Below, in pieces: positions 39,001-54,120 of a stretch of 64,000 bases of DNA. Every line of letters begins with the position of its first letter. Positions within the stretch are counted from its first letter, which is position 1. The position numbers were made by a program, and so were the translations under genes. The stretch comes from Onchocerca volvulus (taxonomy: Eukaryota; Nematoda; Chromadorea; Rhabditida; Onchocercidae), in NCBI GenBank assembly GCA_000499405.2, contig HG738144.1:1-64000 (forward strand), in the 5' to 3' direction. The notes beneath the pieces were generated by a model, which saw only the letters and a list, made by a program, of their open reading frames with translations, was not told the DNA's origin and did not search any database.

Positions 39001-42000
39001 ACATTTTTCATATTATTAATAATATTTATGATTCTAATAAATTAGGCTTAGGCTTAGGTTCTTTTGAAATTTTTCTAAATTCGAAAAATCACAAACTATC
39101 AAATTTTTCATATTTAATAAATATTTTAAAAAAGTTATTAGTTTGTTTTTAAATTTGTAAACTTGTAAAAGCCGCATTTTTTTCAGGTTTTCTTTAGCAT
39201 TTTTCTTTTGCATCGAATTGCATTTTCTTTTTTTTAAATTAAATAATGAGAAATTTATTATCGAAATATTAACTATTCAATTTTTTAATAGGAAATTATT
39301 TCACCAAAAAAAAAAAAAAAAAAAAGAAATTTATTTCCGAAATACCTGGATAAAATTTTATTCATGTCGATGCATACAACAGGTTCTTGTACATCAGTAC
39401 AAACATCCATTTTAGCTTGTAAAACTAATTGTTGTAATACAATATCGATTAATCTAAAAATTAAATAAATTAATTTATTCCAAATTTTTATGCAAATATG
39501 CTTTTCTAGTATGTGAATAAATAGAAAAACTATCTTATTTTGCAATTTTATATAAAAATATTTCGAGTAATTTGAAATTTAAAAATCAAATAATGAATAG
39601 AAATTGATCATGCAAATGATAAATTTGTCATACAAATTAAATTTTAAAAAAAAATTATAATAATTGCAAAATAAGATATCAATTATTTTTTCAAAAAATT
39701 TCGGAAAAAAATTATTATTTTCTATGTTTTAATTTATTATACATTAAAATTGGATTAAAAAATTTAGGCTACAAATAAAGTTTAACCTTTCCAATCAATA
39801 CTTCTCTAAATTCAACTTTAGTTTTTGACCTATTTATAAATTAAAAATTGATCATTTTCATTAGAGTTTATCTAAAATTTAGTTTAATTATTAATTGAAT
39901 TTGAAAAAATTAAGCTATAAGATAAAAAAATTGCGATAACAAAACTGACAAAGTTTAACTTCTTTTCTCTTTCAATAATTATTCAATTTAATTAAAAATT
40001 AAATTAAAAATTACTTTTACTCATTGATTACTTTTTTATAAAGCTTACCTCTAATTTATTAGTAATTTGACTTGAAAATTATGATATGAGAAGTAATATG
40101 TAGTAACAATTAGTTTGACTTTTTTTTTCTATAATTTTTTTATTATTTAATTTTAACTTTTATTAATCAATAAATTAAAAAGAGATTAAAGATCAATTAA
40201 ACTTACCGCCAAATATGAATATTTTTTTGATCTGAAGGTATTAACATAAAATGTTGTAAAATTGAAATAAAATGAGGCATTGCAATGGTATTATTCAATT
40301 GTTCCAATAATAATTCAACAATATCGGTTGGATTTTCAACATCAATTGGTGTTGATGTACCAGAATCATTTCTTAAAAAGATTTAAATTCAATTAAATTA
40401 TTTTTGTAAAATTTAAATTCAATTAATAATTTTTATTGATTTTCATTCTTTTTTTTTTTTTTTTATACGCAGAAAAACTTCAAAACAAAATAAATTTAAG
40501 CATAAAATTTATTACTAATATTACTTAGCAAAACTATTATATAAAATTTATTACGAATAATAGTCAGCAAAACTCTTATAATAATCCTTTTATTATCATT
40601 ATTTTCATCATTTATATTATTCTGATATTTTTTTGAAATTTTTTTTAAAATAATATTTTAAAATTAAATAATGTAAGAAAAATTTTAAAACAAATTTCGT
40701 AAAAATAATTCACAAAAAAAAAAAAAAAGAATTATTCATTTAATTATTAGTAGTTTATTTAAAAAATTCAATAAATAATATTTCTTGGGTAATACTTAAT
40801 TAATTATTTGTTTATTTTTATTTCATTTTTTTGTTTTTTTTTTTAAAAAAAAAGAAGTAATTCTATCATTTTTTGCATCTAAACAAAGGATAATAATTAT
40901 ATTTAAAAAATGAAAATTTTTTATCATTTTTATCAATGGAATGATAAAATATTTGAAATGATAAATTTGATTTGTCTTGAATAAAAAAGGCGTTTTAAAT
41001 CTTCAAAAGTAATAGATAAAGCATATTTTAATTTTCTAACATATTTGAAATGATAAATTTGATTTGTCTTGAATAAAAAAGGCGTTTTAAATCTTCAAAA
41101 GTAATAGATAAAGCATATTTTAATTTTCTAACAGTTGAGGATAAATATAATTGCAGAAAAATATAATAATATTAGTTAGATTGTGATACTTTTGAATTAA
41201 TAATCTAATTTAAAATTAAAATTTGATTATTTTAATTACTCCTCTTTATCCCGAAATGAACGATAGGTCCAAAAATAAGAAAATTAAATTAATGTATAAG
41301 CAAATGAAAAAAAAAAAAGAAATATATCTTCAAACAAATGAAAATATTTAAAAATTTAATTATTTCCACTCGTTATCCTCGTAATTAAATATCAGATTTA
41401 AATATAAAAACATTGAATTCGAAGATAAAGAAAGAAATAGAAATCACAAATTTTTTTTTCTGAAAATAAAATAAATGGAACAAAATATTTTTATGAAATT
41501 AAAATGAATGATGAAAATTTTAATTTAATCGTTCATCATAAATATATTAGCTAAAGAAAACATAGAATTAATCGTTTGAAATTATAAGAATAATTTATTT
41601 ATTAATTACTTGAAATTATATTATGAAAATATTTGATAACAAAAAAAGAAATTAAAATTTCGAAATATTCCATAAACTAATAGTTATGCAAAAATATTCA
41701 TTTTTAAATTTCTTAAAATTTCTTAATTTACTAAAAAATTGAATTATTCGGCTAATTTATTCATTGATTATTTGAAATTATATTATGAAATATTCGATGA
41801 AATATGTAGAAAAAAAAAAAAAAAAAAAAAAAAAACGAAATTAAATTTCGAAATATTTCATAAAACAATAATTATGTAAAATTTTTAAAATTTTTTAAAA
41901 TTTCTTCACTTACTTAAAAATTGAATTATTCGACTAATTTATTTATTAATTATTTGAAATTATGTTATGAAAATATTTGATGAAACATGCAAAAAAAAAA

Positions 42001-42197
42001 AAAAAGTTNNNNNNNNNCATTTCAATTTTAATTACCTGACAAATTGTTGTTGTTCATCCTCTTGTCGGCTCATTTCAAACAAATCAAAATGATCATTTAA
42101 TACGGTAGATGATTTAGTACGAAGTTGTTCCACAATATTATGCAAACCTAACATTAATAGTTCAAAACGTAAATGCAACCGAAATTCCAATGAATTC

Positions 42198-42234
<37 letters not shown>

Positions 42235-45200
42235 AAAAATTAAAAAAAAATTTAATTTTTTTAAAATATACCAACTGCACTAATTAAAAATTGAAAAATT
42301 ATTTGAATTTTTTTTTTTTTTTTGTTCATTAAAAAATCAAAATTTTTTCCAAAATTACTATTTGCAAATATTCAAAAAAATAAGAAATGCAAATAATTTT
42401 TAAGTTGAAACGAAAAATAAAATTTTTGTAAAATTGCGCAAAATTGCAAAAAAAAAAAAAAAAATTCGCAAAGAATTTTTTAATTTTATTCTTATTTTGC
42501 CTTTTTTAAATTACATTTTTGAAATATTGACATGAAAATTGCTTAATTACATTTCAAAAAAACTAGCAAAAATTTTTGTCGTTTTTATTATCATCATAAA
42601 TCAATGGTAATTATAAAATCAATAATAATAATACTTTTATTTATTTATTTTTTAAATATTAATAAAATTATAAAAAATTATTGAAGAAAAAAAATAAATA
42701 AATCAATAATATTTTCATTATTTTTTTCTCCTTATATTAATAAAATAGTACAAAAAAATTATTGAAGAAAAAAAAGAAATAAATTTTTCAGAAAATAAAA
42801 CTATTTTATTTATTATGAAATTTTTTTTCGTTTTTTTTTTTTTTTTTTTTTTGGAAAACAATATTTAATGAATTTGTTTATGTTAATTAAATGATTAGAA
42901 TATTTTTGCTTCATGTAATTAAACAAATATTTTAAAATATTAGCAGTAAATAATTTCTGATTAATTAAATAAACTTTTTCGATTAAAATAAATTTAAGCA
43001 AATTTGTTTAGACAATAAAACTAATTAATTGGGAGAAGTTGAATAAAATGAAAAATTTCCAATGAAATTTATTTTTGATCGATTGTTATTCAACGATAAA
43101 TAAATAGATAAATAGATAGAATGATGGAAAAGTTTCTTTCTTTTTCTTTCAACTTTTCGTTTTTCGACAACTGTCTGACAGCTGTTTCAATTGAAACTTA
43201 TCAATTTTTTGGATTTTAAAAAATAAAAAAATTTAGAAACAGCATTTTTAAAAATGAGTAAATTCGGCATCTCAATTTCTCTTCTACTTACATTTATCAA
43301 TTTCTTTTTTTTTAATTTTTTTTTTTTTAACCTACTCTTTTCTATGCTAATTGAATTTCTACCTGTTAATCTTCATTGAAAATAATGAATATTTTCCAGT
43401 TTTTCAATTTTTAATTTAATTAATCGAGTTTTAAATTCTTTCTCTATTGATTTTCGCTTTTTCTTAACTTGTAAATAATGATAAAAAAAAAAACTTTTTT
43501 CGGCAAAATTTCTTCTAATTTTATTCAGAAAAGCTACTTTTGCTAATTTTAATAATTCTAAATTCAGTTTTTTTGTTTTTTTTTAGGCTTATTTCTGGAT
43601 CTAAGAAATTCGGCTTATCAAACTTGAACTTTTTTTTTTTTGTTTTTCAAGTTTGATGCATTGGAGCATAAATTCATAATCTGATGGATCATGTCACCTT
43701 TTCTTCTTTTTTTTTTAAAATCAAAGTTAGACGAAAAAATTATTTCAGAGTATTTAAATTTCAAAACTGCGGTAACATATTCGTTTTATAAGTAAAATTG
43801 AAAATTTTCAATATTTTATCATAATTGGAATATTTTCATTTTAACAATTTAAATAAATCTGGCGCCTAAATATTCAAAATAAGTAAAAATATTTGAATTA
43901 CTTGTAAAAATTAAAGAAATTGAATAATTATTGAATGAATAATAAAAACATGATTATTTTCAAAATTTTCATGCATTATACATAAAAATTAATTTGTTAA
44001 AAAGGAAATTTTGTATTTTTTTTTTCAGTTAAAAATTCAAATACTAAAAATAAGAAATGAAAAATGATAATATTTGATGGAATTTATTTTTCACATATTA
44101 ATACCATCTTGTACCAAGCAGAATATAATTTCATTTTTCATTTTTTCTTGGATATGATAATCATTTTCTTATCACACATTTAATCAGTATTACAAAATTT
44201 TCCGTTTTCTTTTGCAAAAAAAAAAAATTTATTTCATTGTAAAATTCATTAATCGATTTAATATTTGAATTGATAAGAAAATGATTATCATTTATATTTC
44301 GATTCTTATAAACAGGTGATAATTATAGATAAGTAATAAATTAGATTTATCGATTGCATATTTTGAAAATTTTTTGAACAATTCCAGTTCTTATATCATA
44401 TAATTCATTTAATATTTGCATAAAATTAATATTGCTTTTTTTAAGGGGTAAAAATAAATTCAAAAAAAACCGTATCCGGTTTATTTACTGGATACGGTTT
44501 TTGTGTTGGAAATAATTCCGGAAAACGTTAAGCTACTTTTTTTTTTTTGTTACATATTCTCGGAATTTAAAAAAAAATTTTTTCAATTTCATTTAAATTT
44601 TTCATAAAATGTAAACAAATTTTTTTTTTTTTTTGATTCCTAAATGCATTTATTCAAAAGATTAAATTTTTTCATTTTCCTAAGTGCGCTTGAGAAAATT
44701 CAAAAAAATTAAAAAAAAAAGAAAAAATAGATATAGCAGAAATTAAATAATTTTTTTTAAGTATTAATTTTTATTGATTTTCTTTCGTTTTTTTTTTTTT
44801 TTTCATTATTATTTTTATTTTATCAAATATAAAATGATATTTTGTCTAGTTATAAATAAATATTTTATTACATAGATAAATATAATTTTAAAAAATATTC
44901 GATCTAAAAAAAAAACGATAAATAATGTTAATTTTTATTTTATTTATTTATATTTAATTTAAATATTAATATTTTTTTGTTTTCTTTTTTAGTTTTCTTC
45001 TTTTTTTTTAAATTATAATTTTACAAATATTTGGTTCAAAAAAATTAAATTAAGCGACGTTTTCTCAATTTATCTAATAAAATTATTCAGTAAAAATTTT
45101 ATAACCAATAAATTAAAAAAAAAAAAGAGGAAATAGAATAATTTTTTAGCTCTTCCTATTTATTTACAAAAATTAATCAGAAAATTAAAAGCAAAAAATT

Positions 45201-48200
45201 TAAAAAAAAAAGTTGAATATTTATAAGGAAAAAAAAAAAGAAAACCCTTCTCTTCCTCTTTTTTGTATTTTAAATTATTTAATAAAAATTATAAATAATT
45301 TCTAAAATTTCGAAAATTTGAAAAAATAAGTTTAATTCTCATTTATTTACTAAAATTATCAGAAATTTAAAAGCAAACAAATTTTAAAAAAAGTTGAATA
45401 TAAAAGAAAAGAAAAACTCTTCTCTTTTTGTATTTTAAATTATTTAGTAGAAAGTATAAATAATTTCTAAAATTTCGAAAATTAAAAAATAAAATAAAAT
45501 TAAATTTAATAAATACCTCAGCCGGACCGCTACTTAGTAATGCGTTAACTAAGCTCATAGCAGTCGTACGTACACGTTCGGTTTCACGTTCGTTGACGTA
45601 ATTTCGATAGATATCATCGATTAATCGTTGAAATCTTGTCCTTTCACCAAGAATTTTACGTGATTCCGTTATTGCATGCAAAACTTTTTCATGTCCATCA
45701 TTTATCAAACAAATACCAGCCAATATTTCATAACATAATACCTGGAAATTAAATTTAAAAGAAAATTTTTTTTTCGGTTTTTCATTTCCTTTTTTGATTA
45801 TTGATCGTAAAAATTCGATCTAATCGAACGTTAAATACGAAATATAGAGATATGATGAATCGTTAAATTTTAACTCTTCAAATTTTAACAATAAAACAGA
45901 AAAACAGATTTAATAAATTCTAAAAAAAAAAATGTCGAGAAAGTTTTAAAAAAAAAAATTTGAAAATCGATATAATATATATTTCTTGATGAATTTAATG
46001 TAAAAATTTAAAAAAAAAAAACTAAATCAGAAAAGATTAAGAAATTATTCGTTGCTTTTAAATAATGCTAGTTAATTAGCACTTTTGAATAAGAAAATTA
46101 TCATGATATTATTTAAATCTTATCATATATCATGTGTAATTGGAAATTAAATCAGAAAAGATTTGGAGTTATTGCTTAATTGCATTTAATTGGAAATTAA
46201 ATTAGATAATATTTCGAATTAGAACTTATAAATTATAAATAATAAATAATATTTCACTTCTAAATAATAATAATAATAATTATAAATAATAAATAATATT
46301 TCGATAAGACATTATTAAATTATTTGTGATATATTACTCGGATCCTATCATATATCGAATTATTGGAAATTAAATTAGGATAAATTAGGAAAATAAATAC
46401 TTATAAATAAATTATTATGATTTTTCAAGATGTACTACTGGAATCTTATCACATATCATTTAATTAAAAATTAAATGAAAAGATTGGAAAACTAATACTT
46501 AATAAATGATTAATTAACATCTTGATAAGAGATTATTAAGATTATTATCAAAATTATCACTCAAATCTTATCACATATCAATCTGAACGTTAGCAAAATG
46601 GCCTAGTTTTTTTTTTATGCTTCTTGTTAGCCTAGTTTTATAGATATGAAATTATTAGAATTATCATTATATGGATAGAATTTGAATAATTAGTTTAGAA
46701 TTTTAGTAAAATTAAATAATAATAATTTAGAAACTTAAATATTACAAAATTTAGTACAATATTTACTTAATATTTAATAATTTGTATTTGTTATTTATAT
46801 CAATTTTATCCGAAAAAAAAAAGTTGCCAACAAAAAACATTATCGAAAAATAAAAATTGTCAATAAAATAGGTAATTTTTGCATTCATTAATCGGAATTG
46901 AATTCAATAATTGAAATGAAATTTTTTTTTTTTTTGTAATTTTGCTAACTTTTCAGTAATTCATTTAATCAATTCTTTGTTAACAAATTTATTAAATAAT
47001 AAATGAAAAGAAAAAAAAAGCTTATAATTTGATAGTTTGATTTAATTCATTCAAGAGTAAATAATAATTTACAATTTCAAATTTCTATCGAGAAATAAAA
47101 TGTGAAACAAAAATTGGAATTTAAAATCAATAAATGAGAATTTCATCAAATTTTGAATTTTTATTCGACGCTATGAACCGATTAATTCGATCATAAAAGC
47201 GTAATAATTATCGAATAAAAAAAAAAAAAACCATTAAAAAGCTGAGCAAATATACAATTTATTCTTTTCTTTTTTATTTGAAGGATACTTAATTACAATT
47301 AATTAATCAATGAAGGGAATTGAAAAATTAATTGGAATAGATAAAAAATTATTATGATATTAATAAAAAAAAAAAAAGATGAACTAGGACAATAAATAAC
47401 ATGACATTTTAATTAGAGAAATTTAAACAAATATTTTGTTTTACTTAATTTTTTAATTATTTCCTTTTTTTTCTGACTAAAAAATATGAAATTTTTATCT
47501 TTTTGTAATTTAATTTTAACAAGACGAAATAGAACGGCAAATAAAGAAACAGGAAGAGAAAGATAATATATATTTAATTACAAAATTATTTTAATTATTA
47601 GATTTACAATTTTTTTTTTCATCATTCAAACAATTATAAGATTATTTGATTGATGACAAAAAAAAAAAAATCAACAACGATTAAAGTAATAAATGATTTT
47701 AAAAAAGGTCAAAGAAAAAAAAAAAGGTCAACAATGATGATTATGTAATTATCCAATACTTATTTAATTGCATATAAAATTTTACATTACAAATAAAAAT
47801 TATTTTTATAATGATTAATTTAATTTAATTGAATAATTTAGTTCAAATATATAATTATATTTGTACTTTGCCTATTACGATCAGAATATAATTGAATAAT
47901 TAAATAACAATTATTTTCATAATGATTAATTTAATTAAATTAACTAATTTAGTTCAAATATATAATTATATTTGTACTTTGCCTATTACGATCAGAATAT
48001 AATTGAATAATTAATAACAATTATTTTTATAATGATTAATTTAATTTAATTACATAATTTAGTTCAAATATATAATTATATTTGCACTTTGCCTATTCCG
48101 ATCAAAATATAATTGAATAATTAAATGATATCTGGAAAAATTTTTTTCAAAATACTTAAAATTTGAAATAATATTAAAAAATATAGAAAAAATATAAAAT

Positions 48201-51200
48201 AAAAATTAAAAATTCAAAAATTAAAAGAAATATTGAAATTTAAATATGACAAATTACGAATCGTCGATTTTAGTACTAATATTACTATATTAAATTAAAA
48301 TTATCAACGATGATATAACAACGAAGGTCATTATCATATAAATATTTATCACTTATCTGCTCTTGATATAAGATCTCTCTCTTTCAATTTCGTAACCTTA
48401 ATATGAAATTCCTAAAATTAAAAATAATGAAAATTGGAATTTTAGAAATGGCATTAAAACTTTTAATTATAATTAATAATGGAATTAAATACAGGTTTTA
48501 AAAATAATTCTATGAATAAAAATTTTGAAAATTTTACATTCAAATATATCGATCGTAACATTTTTTTTAATCAATTAACAAAGAAATGAATTATTAGGTA
48601 GGAAATTAAATTATCTAAATTTTGAAAAATTTAAATAAATGGAAACTTGAACATTTTGATAATTAATTAGCAAATGAAATATTACGTAGGATTTTAATTA
48701 CCTAAATTTTAAAAATTTCAAATATATGTATTCTAACATTTGATAGTTAATTAGCAAATAACATGTGATAATTAATTAGCTTAATTTGAAAGTCTTAAAA
48801 TTAAAAATATTAAAATTAAAATTTGTGAATTATATTCAAAAACTTTTAATTTACAATCAATCAATAATGGAATCAAATGTATTGTAAAAATTTATATCTT
48901 TAAATTTTAAAACTTTTTAAATCTAAATACCTACACTTTAACATTTGATAATTAATTAGCAAGTGAAATGCTAGATAAAATTTAAATTATTAAAAAAAAA
49001 AAAACGGAAATAAGAAATTAATTTAAATAAACAAATAATCGAAAGATTGAATAAAAAATTGCATAAAATATTTTTAATTAAGATATTTGAAATTTAAAAA
49101 ATGAATCGGATTTGATTACAAAAAGATATCAAATTTCTGCTATCAAGTTTATAAAAATTGAGACTTTTTTTTTTTTTTTTTTGTTTTTCAAACTTGTTAT
49201 TGAAATATTGTATTACATTCATCGTATCTTTCAATAAAATTTAATCAATACTGACGTTTTGAAAAATTTTAAATTAAAAATTTCAGAAATCAATATCATT
49301 TACGTTTAAAAATACATTTTATTGATTGAAAATAAAAACGAAAAAAAAAAAAGAAAAAACAAAAATTGAAGGAAAAAAAAAAAGGAAATATTAACAATGA
49401 ATAGATATACATAAGTATTTTAGTAATTAATCATTCAATTGTCACTCAAATTTTTGACAATTTAAACTTTTCAAAGTTTTTTTTCTTTTTTTTTTTTACC
49501 AACTTAATTCCCAAAAGTAAGCAACAGATGTAAATTATTGACATAAAGCAACTTTTTCCCTTTTTTTCCCTCCCTCTTTTGGAATAAATCTAAAAAAATT
49601 TTTTCAAAAATTTCTGCGAAATATTTTTCAATTTTTTTTTTTTTTTTTTTGCAAATCATTAATTGGAAATTAAAAACAAATATACGAAATTATTCAACTT
49701 TTCATCAAAGCAAAGTTTTGGTAATTAATCTTATCGAATATTTTAAAATAAGTTTCAAAAAAGAAATGCACAATTTTTACTAAAATAATTAATATTTAAT
49801 TCGCACAAAAATTTTCTGCGAATTTTTTTCACAATTTTCTTGATTTCAAAAAAATTTTTTTTTGAGAATTTTACTAAAGTAAACAAAAATTGAAAATACA
49901 ATAAGTTTAAAGCTACATTATAGAAAAAAAAAGTTGTAAAAAATCAAAAAAGTTGAATAAAAGAGTGGAAAAAATTTTAAAAAAATGAAAAACTTTAAAA
50001 AAAATTTCAATACAGGTATTATTATTTAAGTTATTCAATGCAGATATTATTATTTAAGTTGAGATTCCAATAGAGATATTATAATTTAAGGTGAGATGAG
50101 GAAATTTTATCATAATTTTGTTTATTTATAAATAATAAATATTTTAATTCAAAAAGTTTTAAAATTTAATTTCACATTTTCAGGTTTTAGTTCTCATTAT
50201 ATTTTTCAGTATTTAGTTACGATAATTTATGATTCATTATTTGATTATTTTTTGAATGATATAGTAGAATAAAATATATATTTTTTTAAATCGAATTTCT
50301 AGCTTTTATTTATGAACAAAATTAAACAAGATATTGAAAATGTTCAAAATTTTGAAAAAAAAATGAAATGGAGAAATTTTTGAGATTTGAAAATTTTAAG
50401 AAGAAATTAAATACAAGTAATGATATTCGATAATTGTTTAATTAATTCGATAATGATTATAAAATAACGGTATTCTTAGATAAAAATTATAGAAACTTTG
50501 ATGAATGATAAATGCATTTTATATTATAACCGAGATATTGAAAGTATTCAAAAATTTGAAAAAAATAAAAATAAAAAATAAACGAAATTTAATTAACTCA
50601 GTAATGATATTCGAACTTAACGATTTAATTAATGGTTTAATTAATTAGATAATGAATAATGATATTCCTACACATAAATAATCATATAAACTTGATGAAA
50701 AATGCACAATATATAATACAAAATAAAAAAGAAATAATATTTGAATAAGAAAAAGCATAAAACTTTACGAATAAAAATAAAAATTTTAAAAAACTTGAAA
50801 TAAAATTTAATAACTAACTTGAAATAATATTTAAAAACTTGAAATACTATAAATAATATTGAATGGCTTTTCAAGTTTATGATCAATTTTATGTTTCAGA
50901 TCATAAAATAAATTTTTGAAACTAGTTCTTTGATCAAATTTTATTTGAAAATTAGGAGTAATTTCAAACTAGAACTATTCAAAACTAAGATTTAATTTAT
51001 TAATCGTTTATTTCAAAATATAATCTTTCCGATTTTATAATTGATTTTACTTCATTTGTCATCTTTTTTTCTTTTTTTTTTTTTTTTTTAATTTAATTTG
51101 TATCGAAATAATCGAAATAGAAGAATATACATTTATTTTTTGAAATGAAGAAAACAAAAAGAAAATTTAACAAAAAATAAAAAAGACAAGTAAAAATCCC

Positions 51201-54050
51201 AATGGAATTATTATTTTTTTAAATTATTCCTGGAATAAAAAAGAAAAAAAATTCAATCCAGAGATTAAAAATTATGAAAATAAAGTTTTTTTTTTTTAAT
51301 GTGCAAAAAGAAAATGACTTATTTAGTTTAGAAAATGATTAATTGACGGAAATTTGATAAATAAAAATAACTTTTTTTTTTTTAATGCCATTTTTATTCG
51401 ATAATTCATTTCTTGATTTTATGAAATTTTCCAAAAAAAAAACAAAAAAATAAGCTGGAAACAGGGAAAGCGCTATGATGATTAGAAATGGATTTTATTA
51501 ATTTTAAATTATTTTATCCCATAATTATTTCTCGACTGTAATTTTTTATTTTATTAATTTTTAATCATCGAATTATATAAATATTTTATTTTATTTTTTT
51601 TTTTTTTGTAATTTTATTTTCTGTTTGCATCATACTTTACTGCGAAATTTATTTTCAGGGAAAATATTTTAATTCATCTCTGGATCAACTTTTGAAAAAA
51701 TAACATAGATGTTATTGCAAAAACAAAGAAAATGATTTCTTGATGAAAATTATTAGCAAAATTTAGATAATTTTCAATTCTTTCAAAAATTTTTTTTTTT
51801 TTAAACTTAGTTAAAAGTTTGAAAAAAGACACGAACAACAAAATATTTACATATAATAATATTCATAAATAAAATCAAAAACTAAAAGTAAAAAGGAAAA
51901 AAGTTATTTTTTTTTTTTTTTCAAGTTTATTAATCCTTCCAAATATATTGTCAAATTTTTTTTTTTTTAGCGGATAAAAACTACTCGTGCAATATTTTAA
52001 AGGAAAAAAAAATGAATAAAATAGTAAATTAAAATGTTTAAGAATAATTAAGATTACGGTAATTGTAGTAATAAATTTGAAATAGAATTTTTACGGTTGC
52101 AAAAAAAAAAAAAAAAAAATTCGCAAAAATATTACGCAATTAAAATGAATCATAGAAAATTAATATCGGATAAGAATGAATTATTGTACATGCACTTATG
52201 TAAAATTTCGATCGGAAAAATTGATTTTTTTAAAATAAACTTCTGAATTCAAAATTGCGAAATTATAAATTTCGCTAAAATATGCGAGGAAAATGAGTTA
52301 TTGAAAATGATAGATGAAAAATAATGAATTGTCGAACATTGTGATTTTTAACTTTTTTTTTTGTCGTTTTTTTTTTTGCATCCATTCATCATAAAATGTA
52401 CATTTTCAATATAATGAATATTTTTTTACCTCCTTTTTTTTTTTTGATTTTCAATTGTTCGATTAAAAAAAATAAATTAAATTTTTTCGCAAATTTCAAA
52501 CTATTTGGAAATTCCTGAAAAAATGAATTTATTGATTGACATTTAACACTGCAATGCTAAGTTTATTAAGTTTGAGGAGTAAAATTAACTAATAGACGTC
52601 AAATTTCTTTCGGAATTTTAATATTTCAAAATTTATGTGTTAATTTTCTGGAAAGTTGAGTTGAGCAATTTAAAAATTCAAATTTAAAAAAATTTTGCTT
52701 TTCTCATCTTTTAGAAATAAATATAAATTATTAATTGTTAATCAACAAAGTAAATTATCATGAAAACGATTGATAAGATAAATAGATAAGTGAAATGCGT
52801 TATCAATATCATCAAGTGATTACAATTTCTGATATTTATAAATTCAAAAATGCGATTCTTAAGTTCGAAATCCGGTTTATCCTTTAATTTAAGCAAATAA
52901 ATTTGAATAGCATGACAAAAATAAATCGACAAATAAAATAAAATTAATGGAAATTTTTGGTTAAATAAAATGAAAAATTTTTTTGGGTAAAAAAAAATAC
53001 GAAATGTCATTTATAAATGGTTTGTTTACTTTATTTTTATAATTTTAACTTTTCCATCTTTTCATTTTTTTGTTTTCTTTTTTTTTTTTCCAGAAAAATT
53101 TTGCTCATTTTAGAAAAAAAATTTTGATGATTTGAGATTGTTTTATGATAGATGCAAAAAAAAAAAAAAAAAGAAAATAGACAAATAAAGAATTTAAGAA
53201 AGATAAATAGATGGAAATTGTTTGAAATGAACAAGAAAAATCATTTCAAATTACATTAATTTACCAAACACATGGATACTGTAAATTATTATCGTAGTGC
53301 TGTAAGTTACTGTAGTTGGAATGAAAAGATTCGTGGGATTAGCGATTTAGGCACATAGATATTGTATATTGCGAATTACTGTAAAGATACTGTATATTGC
53401 AAATTACAGTGATTGGAACTCGAAGATTAACAAGATTATCGATTAAGATTGAAAAATGCTCATAATTAAAAATATTTCGTAACATTTCTTAATTATTTAA
53501 ATTAATGATATATGAAATCGTATGAGACTAATATTTTATCATAACCAACATATTATCTACCGTATAAGATTGATTTTTTGTAAATATTTGTAAATAAAAT
53601 CTAAAGAATAGATTAAAAAATCTTTAAAATAATAAAATTTGTGCTTTGTTTTTTGATTTACTGTATTTGAACAAATTGAATTATGTATCGAAATACTAAA
53701 AAAATAGATCGATTCATCAGTGAATTTATCAAATAAATCAATAAAAGTATGTAACAATAATATCAGGAATTAAAATTAGCTATTGTTTTATTTCAATCAA
53801 TTTTTTCTTCTCACAAAAAAATCAATCAATAATTTACATAATATATAAAAGAGCGATTTATAAATTTTATATTCTGCTAAATTGGATATTAATTTGCATA
53901 TTATTTATCATTTTTATGATTCATAAAAACACATTTTAAAAAATAATATATCAATTAAATAATTTTAATTTTAACAAAATATTTGAATAATTTTATTACA
54001 TTAAAGTAATATTACTATTCGAAGATAAATACGAAATTTAAGAAAAGGTT

Positions 54051-54120
<70 letters not shown>

